This document shows, in pieces, positions 12,101 to 26,600 of a stretch of DNA of 64,000 bases. A program made the position numbers and the translations under genes. Under the pieces are notes generated by a model. It had not been told where the DNA came from. It saw only the letters and a list, made by a program, of their open reading frames with translations, and did not search any database. The DNA is from Ciona savignyi (Eukaryota > Chordata > Ascidiacea > Phlebobranchia > Cionidae): positions 115,586 through 179,585 of the forward strand of contig CH003359.1 of the NCBI GenBank assembly GCA_000149265.1. Direction: 5' to 3'. The first letter of the stretch is position 1. Each line of letters opens with the position of its first letter.

Positions 12101-14050
12101 ATGCAACGCTTTCTTTAGTTTCTGCCAAATTTATGTTAAAGCGTGTGATGAGTGATTAGACAAGACAGATCCACTTTTCACTTCAATACTCTGATTGGTC
12201 GGATTCGTGCCGTTTCCGGTGACGCACTGTTTTGATTATTTCGGACTGCAAAACAGGACCCAAAAAGCTCTTCGAGTACATGAAACTAAATTCTTCGAAA
12301 ATTTTAAACTTTCGTGGCCTTCTATAACTCTATCGTGAAAAATCCTAGTTATACCAGCAACTTCACTGTCCCTCAAGCAAAGTTAGCTTTTGGAACTCGG
12401 TAACTGTCACTGTACGCGCTTTCAACTCCAATTCTGTCCATCCAATCCACCGCAATAAAAAAGCTCACGTTGGTTAAACCTTTTACCACGACTGTTTCAC
12501 ACGAAGTTTCCAAATTAGCAATAAATACAGTGGGATGGTTGCAATACCAAAGCAAAACGTTTTCTGTGTTTTGTCATGTTAAGACGGTGAAGCGCATTGA
12601 CTCACTGAGCAAATCGTATAAAAGCCAAGTAAGCCACTTACAGTTCAATCGGAGAAGTTTTCGGCACCGCGACCTTGCAGTTTCTGGAATCCTGTAAAAT
12701 ATTTGTTGAATGGTCAAAACGAAGGAGGCGTCGAAGCGCTGAGTTTTAGAGAATTTTTCTGGTGACGAAATTTCTTATAGACTTAACCGGCATTTCTTCG
12801 ATATTAATACAACTAAAAAACTGTTATAAAAAACATTGGTCTATTCAAAAATTATACTGCGCGATAACTAAAATTATGGCATGATCAAAAACATATCGGA
12901 CTTACTTGTGTTCAAGTTCCAATTCCTCCGAAATCTTTCGAACAAAATTATTCAAAACTATGCAGTCTATACTTTTAGAATCTATAACAAAATACAGATT
13001 TAGCCAAAAATCTTTAGATGCTACAAGAATTTCGTTTTTTTGAAATATCTTCTCGGACTAACAAACCTATCAGCCGTTTTTAAAATGTCATTCAATAAAA
13101 TTTTTGAATCGGTTTACTTTTACTGCATTCACAATAGAGCAGCCGTAATGTGCAAGCTCATTGTTCTTCGTGGCGCAGCTAGCCTACTGAGTTATGGCAC
13201 GCCCAAATGGCTCACGACTTTAAGAAATCATGATGATATCAGACACGTGATTGCGCCATAGATATTGAGACAATGGCTTGGACGTATCGTGATTGAAGGA
13301 TAAATCGAACGACTATTATTGTTTAGCTAACTGTCAATGCTGAATAGAGCGTATTAGGATACTTGGATTGAATTGATCATTTTGTATTTTAATGCGCTGC
13401 ACATTTAACTGCCATTCTAACTCCCGCAAGTCTGTTCGCTTATATTTTTTTGTTCAAACCTTTTTCTAGACTGATCACGATTTTAGATGAATAATTTTCT
13501 TATACAAAGTATGTCGGCAAAATAAAATACGCCATTTTGTATAGCACACGCATTTAAATTTACAGCGTCGCATTTTTATCATTATTTCTAACCTTCCACA
13601 GCGTGAACTATTCCGAGTCGACTAAACTCCAGACACTTTGCTTCGATATCTCTGGAACTTAACGGACCGTCTGTTTCCTAGAACTGTATGCTCAGAATTT
13701 CATCTGTTGATACGAACCCGAGCTGGATGCATGTTAGCGAAATTAAGCGCTCTCGGAAATTATTGGATAGAAAACAAAGGAAGCAGATGTCGCGAGCACC
13801 AAACCAAAACACTTGCGAGACAGGGTAGGGCGTCAACTAAACGATCGATCAACTCGGCAAAGTTTGTTTGGTGCAAAAGCTTTCTATTGCAGCCAATTAT
13901 ATTTTAGCATAAGTAAAAGCGACATAAAGAAAGACAAAACAAAACATAATGTTAAAGCCATCTAGCAGACGGACAATGCTGTAATGCAGCAGAATGTCAG
14001 ATTAACGAAAAAAGACAAATAACTATACGTATTAAACTTGTTTCTTATTC
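9129..14050. other. Five-kilobase upstream region of NPAS4, no gene recognised
   Basis: Read on both strands. Only short open frames without recognisable motifs, no exon chain and no SINE copy were found. It is AT-rich with scattered CCAAT and GATA-type words. As the upstream side of a developmental or neural regulator with a TATA promoter, it is the natural place for that gene's enhancers, but nothing specific can be asserted. A TATAAAAG word at about 12616 stands alone. Confidence 0.5.
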
Positions 14051-16634
14051 TTAAGTAAGTGGACCCATGCATTCTCTGGATTCAGTGTTAAATACGTAGT
14101 CTGATAAGGATGATATCACTCTGGTCTCTCTTGCCGCCACCAGTTCCCTGTATCGTTCGCAAAGTCGGCTCCAGCCGGTAGCTTCCCGCGTTCGCAGTTC
14201 AGTGTCCGGGTAATGTGTTCTTATGAGCGCGTCGTCCAGGTCCAAGTCAAGGCTTTCCCGCCATGTAAAGTACTCCCGGTACAAAGTTTTATTGCGGGAA
14301 ACCATATTGATATACTCGACTAACTCCTTTGGCGAGGAAAACTCTTCCGCGTGAATATACGAATGATAAGGCAGCTGGCTTCGAACGTCATCCGGATAAG
14401 GCCCAAACACGACCGGCACTAAACCATTTACAAGGGCATGCCAAATCTGGCCGTTTAAATAATCCCTACAATGGTAACCGTCTACCATAACGACGTAAAA
14501 CATATATCGTCGAATATCCACTTTGCTATAGTTGTTAAAGCAGGCGCCTATTTTAAGATACTTCAATCCAGCTTTGACCAAGGCAACGGCGAACTTCATA
14601 CGAACTTGGTTTCCACGACTTGGGCTGCAGTCCTTTGCTTCCCATAGCTGAGAAAAAACACAATATTTGACATCAGTGAGACTAAATTTAATCGGAAGTT
14701 TAATGTGTTAGCTGCATGAACTAATCGTCGGGACATATTTATTATTTTCATCGCGTATAGTTTAGCGAAACTAACCACTAATCGAAACTAACCACCATTG
14801 CTCCTGTGCACCCTAATGCAAGGCACCATACGAGAATAAAGAATAATTAAATAAATTACACAGGCACAATATGTATGCATATAAGCTGTAACACAATATT
14901 TCGGGCACGTGTGTAACCTGAGAAAAACAGCTATAAATACTTCCACCAACAAACACATATTCTTCACGGTTATTCCACGATAACAGCACATAAACCATTC
15001 AATGTATTATTTAACTTTTTGAAAGTGGGATGCGCTTGTCATTAGTAGGATGCGTTTTTATACATGTAATTGGAGATGTAAAGCAGTGGCGCGCTAACCA
15101 TTAGGCCACACCACCGTTATCAATCCTTCCATTCTCAAATTATTGTTTTACCTGCGGTTACGTTTCGAACCTGGTATGGACTAACTGCTGGAACCATTTT
15201 TGTATCTAATTCGGTAGATATATAGGTCATTGTAAACTATTTAGCTACATGGTCGTTCGTAATCATTCAATGTTGATTTCCGAACCCGCTATACGTTTAT
15301 AAGTGCATCAAAACATTCCACACCGTTCCTTACCGCAAGGTAATACTTTCTACGCAATAGCTCGTCCACGGATTCCGTGGCGTGTTCCATTTCTTGGAAG
15401 AGCGAGCTCTTGCTCCATGTCGGAAAGAAAATGTCCGAATCGCGACGGTGGGTCATGGTAAGGTTAAAAAACCCAGGGAAAAGGCTTGGGTCTCGCTTGC
15501 CAAAATGCTTGAGGTTCCAGGGGTTTTCCTCAGACCACCAAACGAAGTATTGCCACCTGTGTCTGCAAGGAGAGCGTAAGTGTGAAAAAAATATATGGCC
15601 TACGAATTTGTTAACTCGGTAGTTTTTGATCCCATTTTACAACTACGACTTTTGTAACAGTAAACTTATTTTATCATTAAAACTAAAATAACGTTTTGAT
15701 TCGGCGTTTTCAGTCAAACAAAACCAACAAACACATTTGTTGACCTTATTGTAAAAGAAAACAGCTGTGACAGATATCGAGTGTTATATTTCAAACTGAC
15801 CCTCAGCTTCGACAAAGGGATGATTTAAATTCCAATCAAATACATTCCGATAGTGTCATTCAAAACAGTCATATTAACCGATTGTCGTATGGTCACTTGA
15901 GATGAAGTTTCTACCGCCAGACCAAGCCACAAAACTACTTAGACCACAATCCATTACAACAGTTTGCCGAAAAACGGCTGTGTGGCCAAATTTTTAATGC
16001 GACCGATTTAGTCCATTTTTTAAACGCTTTAAATGATGAGCCTGTCATGGGTTCAAATTTTTGAGCCGGTAAAAGAAAAACAATAAACCAGATTTGTACA
16101 TATATATATATATATATATACCGCTTATTCAAGAAAAAAATAATCTTACCTTTGTGGTTTCCACGGCAAAATGTAGTTCATTATCCTCTGGTTGATTACT
16201 GTAACATTGGCGGTCGAAGCCGCCTGTGGTTTGTAAGTTATTCGGCAGTTCCCAGTAAGGGTTGTGTTTTCTTTCGGCCACCACGACTGTACATCAGACT
16301 CCAGCACCCACATGAGTATAACACAGAGAGGCTGTTCTACCTTCGGTGTTTTCACTTCTGGCGGTGTAGTTGTCTTTACTTTTTCGGTCGACCGAACTGC
16401 AAGACGCAGGGATGTTTTTTTAGATGCTGGTTGCACCGGAACAACGGCTTGCGGGTTGAAGCTTCGGAAAACAAACCGAAGATCGGTGTGTTGCACGGGA
16501 AGCCGCGACCACGTCAACAAGATAAATGAACCACTAAACACCCAGGCGAGAATCAAGCCCGCGATCAAGCCCTTGTTGCTCATCCTACTTCGGCATAGGC
16601 AATCGCACATTGTGTTGCTAGACATAAACGCCAT
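14051..16634 (-). CDS. Divergent alpha-1,3-fucosyltransferase (GT10), Golgi type II membrane protein
   Basis: Three coding exons on the minus strand: 16150-16634, 15334-15562 and 14051-14647. Splice phases are 2 and 0 and join cleanly into 436 residues. Residues about 22-41 form a signal-anchor (GLIAGLILAWVF), followed by a Pro/Thr/Lys-rich stem. Exon 2 carries FVWWSEENPW and NLTMTHRRDSDI, which match the GT10 block around the conserved RRDSD (201-205), with an N-glycosylation site at NLT. Exon 3 has ALVNGLVPVVFGP and SFIH/DF-like YIHAEEFSSPKELVEY, typical of the C-terminal donor domain. Family members transfer fucose from GDP-fucose to GlcNAc in the Golgi lumen. Odd: the usual FENS and TEK residues of the donor motif are replaced (VDG, NGQ at 303-305). 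The start could be Met1 (16634), Met4 (16625) or Met18 (16583). A paralogue with altered activity is possible. Family assignment is firm; donor and acceptor are not. Confidence 0.87.
15972..16065 (+). repeat. tRNA-like SINE, family B, in a fucosyltransferase intron
   Basis: Degenerate copy: a tRNA-like head (GCTGTGTGGCCAAATTTTTA, then GCGACCGATTTAG) followed by ATGGGTTCAA, the B-box-like end. It lies in the first intron and is followed by a (TA)n tract. Other copies are listed at 31711, 37225, 47100, 47634 and 47841. Confidence 0.5.
16098..16120. repeat. (TA)n microsatellite
   Basis: Uninterrupted alternating T-A tract of about 22 bases inside the fucosyltransferase's first intron, just past the family B SINE copy. 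Confidence 0.9.
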
Positions 16635-17618
16635 AACGATATTGTGGTTTCGGCTTGACAGGTCAATATGATGTCGTTTAATTCAAAAATTCAAATATAA
16701 AGATTAGTTCTTAAAATATATTCAAATATGTTAACACATAAGAGACGGGCTATACATACACTGTTTGAAATTAAAGCAAATTGATTAATACATCCTTCTT
16801 AAGCAGATCTGCTATTTATCAGCTTGTTTATTTACTTGTCAATTCCTTTCACTACATGTTAAGTCATCAACTATCATACAAAAGTGCTGAAGTCTTGCCA
16901 GCACGCCTTTCGTCTTAAGTTCCCGTAGTTATCCTAAATATGTTACCCTACGTCTTCATATTTAACCTATATCCCATCTTTGGTCCATTGATTAGAATGC
17001 CAGAAATACCCGGATCGTTGACTATTTAAAAGAATAGTAAGAATACAAAGGCAGAAACGCCTGGAACATCAAATGACAACAGTAGACTGTAATTTGATCC
17101 CCTAAAACGAACTAACATGTTTTGGCAAGTCCCACTAAAATCTTAACTGTATGAAACTGTCTAACGCAACACTACCACTTGTATCTATCATTTAGCGCTG
17201 TGTTGTATAAGAAATTGAATACTAAAAGTAGTTTTGTTTATTTGATAATATAAATACAGTTCAAAAGTTTCATTGTGTGGTTGCATGCTGTTGTGCTAAT
17301 ATTTATTTAAAAAACAACAGTGAAAACGTATTGCACAATGGTAGATTCAAAGATAACAGTGACGTTTGTGCAAGTTTATCTAAAGTTCTTTATACAGATA
17401 TTTCCTTAAAAGTTGTGTGTTGTTTTAGTTGGATTCCAGGCATTGTTTGTGACCTTGCCGCCTAAACTGGTTTCAGTCGCTCTCCTGGCGTTCAGTAGAT
17501 TGAGAGTTGACACAGAGAGCCTGTGTGGATGAATTGTTAGGTAAGAAACGTGTTTATACAACTGGTAAACAAACTTTATACAGTTGTTATTAAAAACATT
17601 GTTTTGAAAGTGATTGGC
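16635..17618. other. Intergenic, fucosyltransferase upstream region and GPCR downstream region
   Basis: About 1 kb of AT-rich sequence without a recognisable exon or repeat family. It should contain the fucosyltransferase promoter (right side) and the 3' UTR of the adhesion GPCR (up to the poly(A) site below 17619). Confidence 0.5.
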
Positions 17619-20600
17619 TTAAAGGGGTTTATTGTACGCTTTGTAGCTGTACCTGCTAAGGGAGAAGTAATTCCGCCGTGCCTCTTTGGAATCTCGTCTG
17701 CCCCTTCTTCTGTATCCATCCTGAACACAAATAGTTCTATTATACTCCTTTATTAGCTTATTTAACCTAGGTCTCAAGTTATATTGTGGATATTGTTGGG
17801 CATTTTTTAATATCAATGTATATTTATACTGGGTTCAGACAACCAGAGGTCGCCCATTTTATCAGAGCGTCGTGTTTTATCCCCGCGCCTGATAAAACAA
17901 GTTGAGATAACATACTGTTAATCGTCAGGTTACCTCGCGAATTCGTAACGGTGCGTTATTACACGGGTAACCTTAAGATCAAAGCGAGCCGACTGTCGGG
18001 TTACCGTAGGTTAGCGTGTGTTGTGTATGATTGAAACGATGTTTCAATATTAATAGAGCCCATTAATCTACTGGGTTCAGGCCATGCCAGCTAAATACCT
18101 TGTCCAATGAGACAGCCGAATTTTTATCCTACAATCTTTTTACATCTCATCTGCTGAATCTATCGAACAACAAAGCACTTATCTATCTGACGGTTCAGCA
18201 ATACTGTAATTCCAATATACAAAAAAGAAAACCATCTTACGAGGCTATCTTCCGATTTTCGCTTTTTGGCAGCTAATGTGTAAGCGCCCCTGACCTCACT
18301 GTTATAGAAGCAATAGAAAACGAACAACGCTATTCCTTGGCTGCCCGCCAGTATAACGTGTAGAAAACTGCCAATGGTTCCAACCACCGTGCCAACACCG
18401 CTTTTTTCGTTGTAGAAATTGTACAACAAGCCCACCACCCACGGGATACCAAGTATGGGCATGAGCAGCAGCGCACCGCGGGAAGCTCTTCTGCAAAGGT
18501 CAAACATGACATCTAATCCCGAACGATGACGAGATCGAAACTAGCCGCTGGCTAGTTGGTAGTACCAAAGGCACTGGGCTTAGTGGTTTAACGTGAAGAT
18601 AGGACGAGCCATCACTGTGAAAATTGAACGGACTGAGTAGGCTATAATGTTATACCGTTATAGACCAAAATCCAGAAAACCACAGTCAGGTTGTATTGCA
18701 GTATTTTGTAATTTATTATCTGGCAAATTTGTTGCTTCCCATTAGATCCCTTCTGGGCTAGAGCATTTTTCCTTGTTTTGCCAAGGAACGCGAGTAAAGG
18801 AGAAGGACGGGCATAATAATTTGGTGTCCAGAATTTGTTATAAATCCAGACATAAACTGGTGGGACATCTGTATTTTGTATTGCAGAAGTATAGTCTATA
18901 CAATTTGTTCACATGGGTCCTATTCTTACTTCAATGAGCCTGACAGTCGTATCGACTTTTCGCTTGTTGCTAGTCTGCTGGAAGAGTATGCCGATATGTA
19001 TATCACCATGGAGACGCGTAGCAGTACAATCATGTTCAACTGGAATGTGAACTATTTAATCCCGTATCGTGGTACACGGAAAATAAATTTGTCATGCAGT
19101 TAATAAAGTTTGATAACATAGGATGGTCTAGTTAACACCCGTGTGTAAAAAAAAAAGATGTAAGAACAGGTAAAATTCGCTAGTATCCCATAATTTTTGG
19201 CTTATGGTACAACTGACCATCGGCTAGATTTCAACTTTTCTACTGGAGGCGCACAGCTACCATATGAACTGGACAATTGTTGCTTAGACTGAAACATTCT
19301 AATATACGCAATACACAGGTATGTTACAGCTAACCTACCGATACTATGACGAGAAACGGCCCCAGAAACGACCATATCATTCCGTTGTGTGCAGTTAGGA
19401 AACAAGTTGCTGGGTTAGCGTATGGATCGAGATATGTCGAATTCTGCATGAAAAATATTTTGGTTTGTTAATGGAATGGTAACAATCGAGTAATGTCGTT
19501 TAGCAGTACAGCTATAGATATTATGCAAAATTGTGTTTTTTGGTCTGACCTTGTTTCGAATTAATGAACGTTCGATCTTGATTAACTACAATTATTTTTA
19601 TTTTTACAAATGTTAATATGAGAAATTTTATTAGCAATTTATCCTTTTTGTATTCAATTTGATGTCATTAGTATCTCTCAATTGCTTTTAACCTTTGTTC
19701 TCTTTATTTTGTTACACGAGTAGGGCGTGGTTTATTGTTCAATTATAATTAGGATATCAACTTTACCTGAGGTTGCTGATCATTGATCGCCGTTCTTGAT
19801 ATTATAAATGACGTAAAGACGATAATGGCGGGGAATACCCAGCCGACTACTGGGGACAGCCGTTGCAAGCGTTCGATCGAGCTCTTGTGGAAAACCAGCA
19901 CGATTTTGTAGAACAAAAACGCCCCTTCGACGAACGACCACATGAACACGGCAAGGAAGAAGAAATGCGACGACATAGCGCTTATGATGCAAGGAATAGT
20001 CGGGATCTGGAACATTTAGATTTAAAGTTTAGATTTAAAACTACTGTGAGTTAAAACGATTACGAAATTGCGACGGTGGGAAACGCTATAGAGATATCGC
20101 ACAAGTACGGTTGAAATTTTTTCAAAATATTTAACCCGTTGCTTTTTTTAATATTTACCCCGATTTATTTCACAAGTAACCAGGAACTCATGCCTAAGCC
20201 AGCTATTCCAATATATATAAATCTTATACAATGTCTAAATATTATTTTAGAATTAAAAAAGTGTGTGTAAAAAAGTTAAAACGGCTTAAAAGCATTTGAT
20301 AGATATTTTTACTGTTTTGCCAAGGTGGGGAACGTTGTAAGATATTAATTATTTCGCACGGAGAGTTGTAGATATTTTTGGTATTTTGGACCCGTTGCTC
20401 CATTATACATGGGGCCAAATACTCATGCTTAAACCTGTTACTCCAATACATAATATGCAAACACTCTGCATCCATGGCGTGAACTCTCCATACCGTATCC
20501 TTCGTTACAAGGGCGGTTCCGATCATCAACGATACGTTGCCGCAGAGCACAGCGATGATCAGGTGGAAGTGAATCAGCATCCTCTCTTTTAGTAGCACTC

Positions 20601-23600
20601 GGCGGTAGTTGATGAACACGAGCAAGGTCACTGAGAGTAGGGCGATGGACACGGCGCTCAATATCATCGACAAAATCTCCAACGTTTTGTTGAATGGCGC
20701 TGGCAACTAAAAGTAGAAACTATAGTCAAAAAACTCAAAATGTTAAAAATAACAAACAACGGAGAAAAATATTAACGAGGAAACTATATAATCTTACTCT
20801 GGGCATTATTCACTTAAAATATACTTTTAAAAAATGTTAGTTTTGAATTATTTCAAGTTTTTTTTGTTGTCGAATAGTTAAATAATAATGTTGTGGAAAA
20901 AAGTTTTGCAAATGTGTTGCATTAATAATCGTATTCCCCTGCGTGGGAACGGATCGGGACTTGTGAAGGCTGGTCTCGCCGGTGTAGACTTGTCAACTGT
21001 CCTCACATTATTAGACAGGATTTCGCCCAACAGTCTATGTTTTGATGCCAAACAAGAGCCGGTTTGTACGGGCGTGAACGTTAATTTGCCGGCCGAACTT
21101 ATATTTCACCTCATCTCCAAATGCCTTCATGAGAACGGCGAAGTTAGTGGTGTGGTTGCACTCGCACGTTGTTACGGCGTTTTCGTCCTTCACCGTCGTG
21201 CAGCCAAACGTGTCCCAGATTTCCCTAGCAAAATAAATTCATGAACAGCTTTGAGAAGTTTTAATTTAAACAAACATTTGAATGTTTTGGATTTGCTTTG
21301 ATATATATATTTATTCCCGGATATAAGGCGTTTAAGAGTTTGAAAGCGCACAGCACGTGTTGCGTGTGCATTTTAGCAATAGTTTGGTATCAAAGCACAT
21401 TATTAGCAGTAACAAAGCAAGGGTCGTAACTGCAGATCAAAAGAAGTTATACCAATCTAAATATGAACCTAACAAATATTTTAACCCCATTCATATTGAT
21501 TAAACTTGTTATGTGCATTTTCTTTCATTTTAGTACTTTACCGATTTTAGTTAATCAACTTGTACATAATTACAAAACAAATACTTAGTTTGGCTTAAGT
21601 CAGGATCGTCAGGCTACAGTCAAAATTGTTGTTTACCTTATTAAGCTTCCGAACCTAGCATCACAATAGTTCACATCGGATAGGATATTCACATTTTTTT
21701 TAGAATACCATAACAGCACGCGCGGAGAAACATCAACATTGCGGAGGTCATTTAAACTGAGACAAGTCATAACCTATCCTATCTGCATGGTTAAACAAAA
21801 TAAATAATGCAATGGGTGTTTTATAACTAGGTAGTATACAATCCAGGGAATCTTGGTTCGTTGTAGGGTTAGTTGTATTCTGCATGCGTACGCCAATATT
21901 AAGAGTCTGGCCTAACAGCCGATATACTTACGGGTTCGAGTCCGGCACGAGAAAGGCACAGGTCGGTCGGCCGGATGCTGCGTCTGCTACCGTTTGCCGT
22001 TGAAGTGAGAATCTAACCGGTACGGAAACCGGAAGCGCGTGGTCTTTGACGTAACTTCTCACGTCAACCGTTAGGTAATTGCTCACTCTGTTGACAGACA
22101 GTGGGTTGGAGGTGAATATGTCACCGTTTCCGACATTTGTGTATTCATTAGGTAGATGTTAAATGAGATTAACTACAGACAACAAACTAAAATCATGTAC
22201 GCAATTACGGGCCGTTTCATTACCAAACCATTTGAATGATAGGACAGGATATTCATGTTTATCTCCGTGAATGAGAAAACCAAGGGGGGTTAACACACGG
22301 GCAATCGTCAGATCACCTCGCGCCCACCGTCAGGTTACCGGAGCTATTGGAGTGTGTTGTATATGATAGACACGTTCCTTCAATTTGGTAGAACCCAATA
22401 AAGTGCCTTGCCCAAGGACACAACCGACTTGCTGACAGTTTCGCACCTGCAACATTTCGATTGAAAGGCAACGCACTTAACCGCTAGACCAACCGGCCGG
22501 ACAAATGCAGAATCAAACAAGAACTAACCGGTTTCTACAAGATATAACCGGTTTCCATCAGCACAGCAAGTCTTAGGCGGTATCTGACGGCTTCGTACAT
22601 TAAATAGATTTGACTGACGTATGTGTAATTTTTTAATTGTTGAATTGATTGTTATACGTAAAATATCGGAATCATACGTATGTTATTGTAGGTGTGCTCG
22701 TATGGCATTCAGCCTACACATCGAACCATTGCGTGAAAAAATACGTCATTTCAAAATTAAAACATTTACACACACAGAGATTGGCGATATGGTACATAGA
22801 ACACTGCGAACATCCTGCACGATCATAAAGGCCGCATGTTTTGACGAATTTACATACCGTTCATCGCCTTTTGCTCGTGGATAGTTGTAGAATACCGAGA
22901 TCACAGCAACGCTCCTGACGTCATCACCTTTGCCAGCTAAAAATAACCAAGGCTTTGTTCAAACATAAAATGCAGCTTTTTCATTGTCATCGGCACAAAA
23001 AAAACAACAATAAACCGGTTATGAGCAACGCGTTAGATCCATAGAGGAAATGATGAGATACACGAATACAGATTTGCCCAAAATCTTATAAACCCAAACT
23101 GCGGTTAACGTGCAAGTAAGGACCATTTTTAAGTAAAACCTTTTGCTTGTTATCGGGCTACCGAAGATATTCCTTTTCGTGTATTTATGTTACAACATCT
23201 CATGCCGTTATAATAGAATCATTTGAATTATGTGATATTTTAAAGTCAAAGAACGCACAGTTGATAACAAAATAGTACAGAACATGACATACCAGGATTT
23301 GGATATGTGGTCACGTTCACATTGTTTCTTTTGTTCAAATCCGAGTGAGATTGGTTGACCAGGTTGCTGGCGTTGGTCGCAAGCGCCAAGTGCACATTCA
23401 CTCTGCTTTCTGATGCTTTTATCAACAGTTCTGGAATGATTTAATGTATTTTTTATCTTGCTATGTTTCGAACCCTCTACAAGACCAACTTTGTATACAA
23501 ATCGATATATACTTTAGTCACGTTAACTATATTCGGCCGCGCTAACGCACAACTTGACGTAAAAAGTGCGGTTTCGGAGTAGAATGGCTAAACACGGCTC

Positions 23601-26600
23601 TAGCCATAGTCATATGTTTTTTATACCTTTTTGATCCTTTCTTTTTATGTGTGGTATAGAGTCATTGGAAAATACACAAAATACAGTAGTTTAATCCCCA
23701 ACTCTTACCTTTTCTTCAAAAAATGTTGGGAGAGATATCCATACTACTCCTACAGCCAACCTCACTGCCAAATTTTACCAAACTTATTCTTAAATAAAAA
23801 TTACAGTCGTAATCATGTATCCAAACAGCAGTATTATAGACCACCAGTAAATTTTACAAATTTGGAATTGCAATTCAGGCGCTGATTTCCATTGTAAGAA
23901 TCCATACCACATACCCGATCCGTTGGTGGGTGCAAGCAGTCTCTTCGCAACTGATTGGGTTATAGATTCCATAGTGCGGAACAATGACCAACGTACTTTC
24001 GACGCGTTGTTGACAGGTTCATCCTGGTCTAGAGTACTGTTCACCTCTATTTAGAAAAAAAATGAGTTTAGTTTTGGCAAAATCACCTTCGGTTTAAAGT
24101 CAAACTTGTACTTTTCTTGTGTAGATGTTTCGGAATACGGCGAAAATCGTAAATTACCGGTATGAAACATGTAGTTTTGGTTTTCTGTCTGTTGCCCTAA
24201 TCAAAGGTGCCATGTATTTTATTCCTAAGGGAAAGCTTTTAATAATGTGAGTTCAGTCTCCATTCGCATTTGCCTTAACAAAAGTTATTCGGCACTTATT
24301 TCTCTGTATTAAATATTAAAAACAACTCTATGTTTTTTTATAGGATTTGACCAAAAATGGACAGTGCTAAACACAAATTATATTAAGGAAAACTACAAAA
24401 ATCGGATCGAAACCAGTATGTTGCGTGGTTGGGCAATGCACATACGTTTGTTAATATGTGGGTTAAAAAACTAGAAGCAAAAACGGATGACTTTGTCCTA
24501 TCTTCTACATTTAGCTGTCACAGGCATTTCGTGATATAGGTTTAACCCAGCGGTACCTATTACGCTATATACAACACTCTCAGCGGTAGAAAATACTATG
24601 AATACACATATAGCATAGATCTTAGGTAATTTGATTGTGATATGGACGCGATATTTTAACAGTCTCTTTCGAAAGGCGTAAACATAAATTATGGAAATTA
24701 AATACAATGCGAACAAAAAATCACCCGTAAATACCAATTCTGTATGAGTGAGTTAGAGATTACAAAAAATGTCTGCAATATCTTACGTGTTATCCTCGCC
24801 TTTTTATATATAGTGAGAGACTCTTTTCCATCGTGACTATGTATGATGCAAATGATATCAGTTTAAGCGTACCTGTTAAGCCAGCAGGTTCTTTGCCGTT
24901 TTCAGTTGCCTCGGACGACATATTGTCCCACCGTTTTATAATGTTGCTAATTCCCTTCGTCATTTTCTAAGCCAAACATGGGGATTGATTATGTAGTTTC
25001 CATTAGTTACACAATCTTTAAAAGACAAATAATCGGATACTGATATTATTTCCAGATGATAAAAACGTAGGTTGGTTGATTCAATTACCTCTTGCCCACA
25101 TTCGGGTTTTTAAAAGTTTTTGATGTGTTTTAAATATAGAGACATTGCTGCAGTTTTTTATTAACTCGTTAAAACATACTTACTTTTCAATGTAAAATCT
25201 ATCAGCTAGCGGCTGGGTTCGAGTGAAAAAGGAAACAGCATTGCAACTTCGTCAAGTGAATTTATTAACGCAATGCAGTTATTTTAGACAAAGAAACTAG
25301 CTTTGTAATGCTGCTTATAACCTCTATTACAACATACTATATATTTATCCTTTAACATTTTCCCATTCGCATTCACGGAAATTTAATGGGTGGACAATCG
25401 AAGTCAAGTGTTCTAAACTCGATTAAAAGTTTACCTTAATCATATTGCTTCCCGAGTCGTTACCGATTCCTTCATAAAATTCATACTGCGAAACTTTGTG
25501 AGTGCTTCCCAGTAAAATGTCAGCATCGTAAAACGAGAAGTTGCTTGACTACAAAAATGCAGAATTTATCAAACGTTATATATATATTGGGGTAATGTTC
25601 ATTTTTATCCTGTCACAATCAAAAGGCCGGATTGACAAATACCATACAGAGAAATTGTTATCTAACAGTTAGAGGGCCGGGACTTGTATTTTTCAGCATT
25701 TTAATGATTACCACGTTTTTTAACATTGGTTAATAAAGAACTGATATTGTTATTTATGTCGGGGTCTGTAAGAGTACCGTCGGCCTATCAGTTTACCTTC
25801 ACATCCGTCAGATTCGCAAATGCGTTGAAAACAGCATTCACTTCGCCAGTATTGACCGGTTTAATTCGGTTTCTCCAAGAGGACCATAACATGTTGCCAA
25901 GGATTTGTGTGCAACTGGATTTTTGCTCCTCATTTTGAATATACCTTTGAAGATCTCGTGATAGCGGAAGTAATTCTAAATGGAAGTGGAAATGTTTGTT
26001 TTGGAATTTCTGAATCCACATTTTCTGCATCCATGTGTGTTTTAGAAACAGCTTATATCCCAAATTGTAACCTGAACATTTTACAAATCAACATTGTCCG
26101 ACGACATATTAGCCTAATGAGTTAGTCGCCTGTCAGGCGAAAGGTTGTGTTAAAAACTGGTCGCTAGCTATTCGTTCGGTCCTTAACGGACATTGCTGGA
26201 ACATAGTGAAATACTGGGTTCTACCAAATTAAAGAAATTTATGTACCCAATACATTGTTATAGGCCGGTAACCCGACAGCGAGGTGATATGAAGATTGCC
26301 CGTGTGTTAACGTCCATTGCGTTTTTTGTTTCCGGGGAATATCCTATTATATATAATATACATGAATATCCTCTCATATATTATGCAAATTACTGTATAG
26401 CCTAATATAACAACTTTAAAAACAATATTTAGCCTACCAACTGGATCCGCTATCCACGTGTCTACAGTGCACATGCATTTCTTTTGGAAAGGGTGGCTAC
26501 TGTTATAGTCGAAAGCGTACAGGTGGCCGTTGTATTCTAGCACACAGGTACTGTCTAATTGAAGCCTTCCTTCCACAGACCGACCAGGATTTATACCGGA

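Noticed and set aside
16152-16671. Two plus-strand frames of 125-135 codons near 16.2-16.7 kb
   Set aside because: They are shadows of the first fucosyltransferase exon on the minus strand, which has a clear membrane anchor and correct splice phase.
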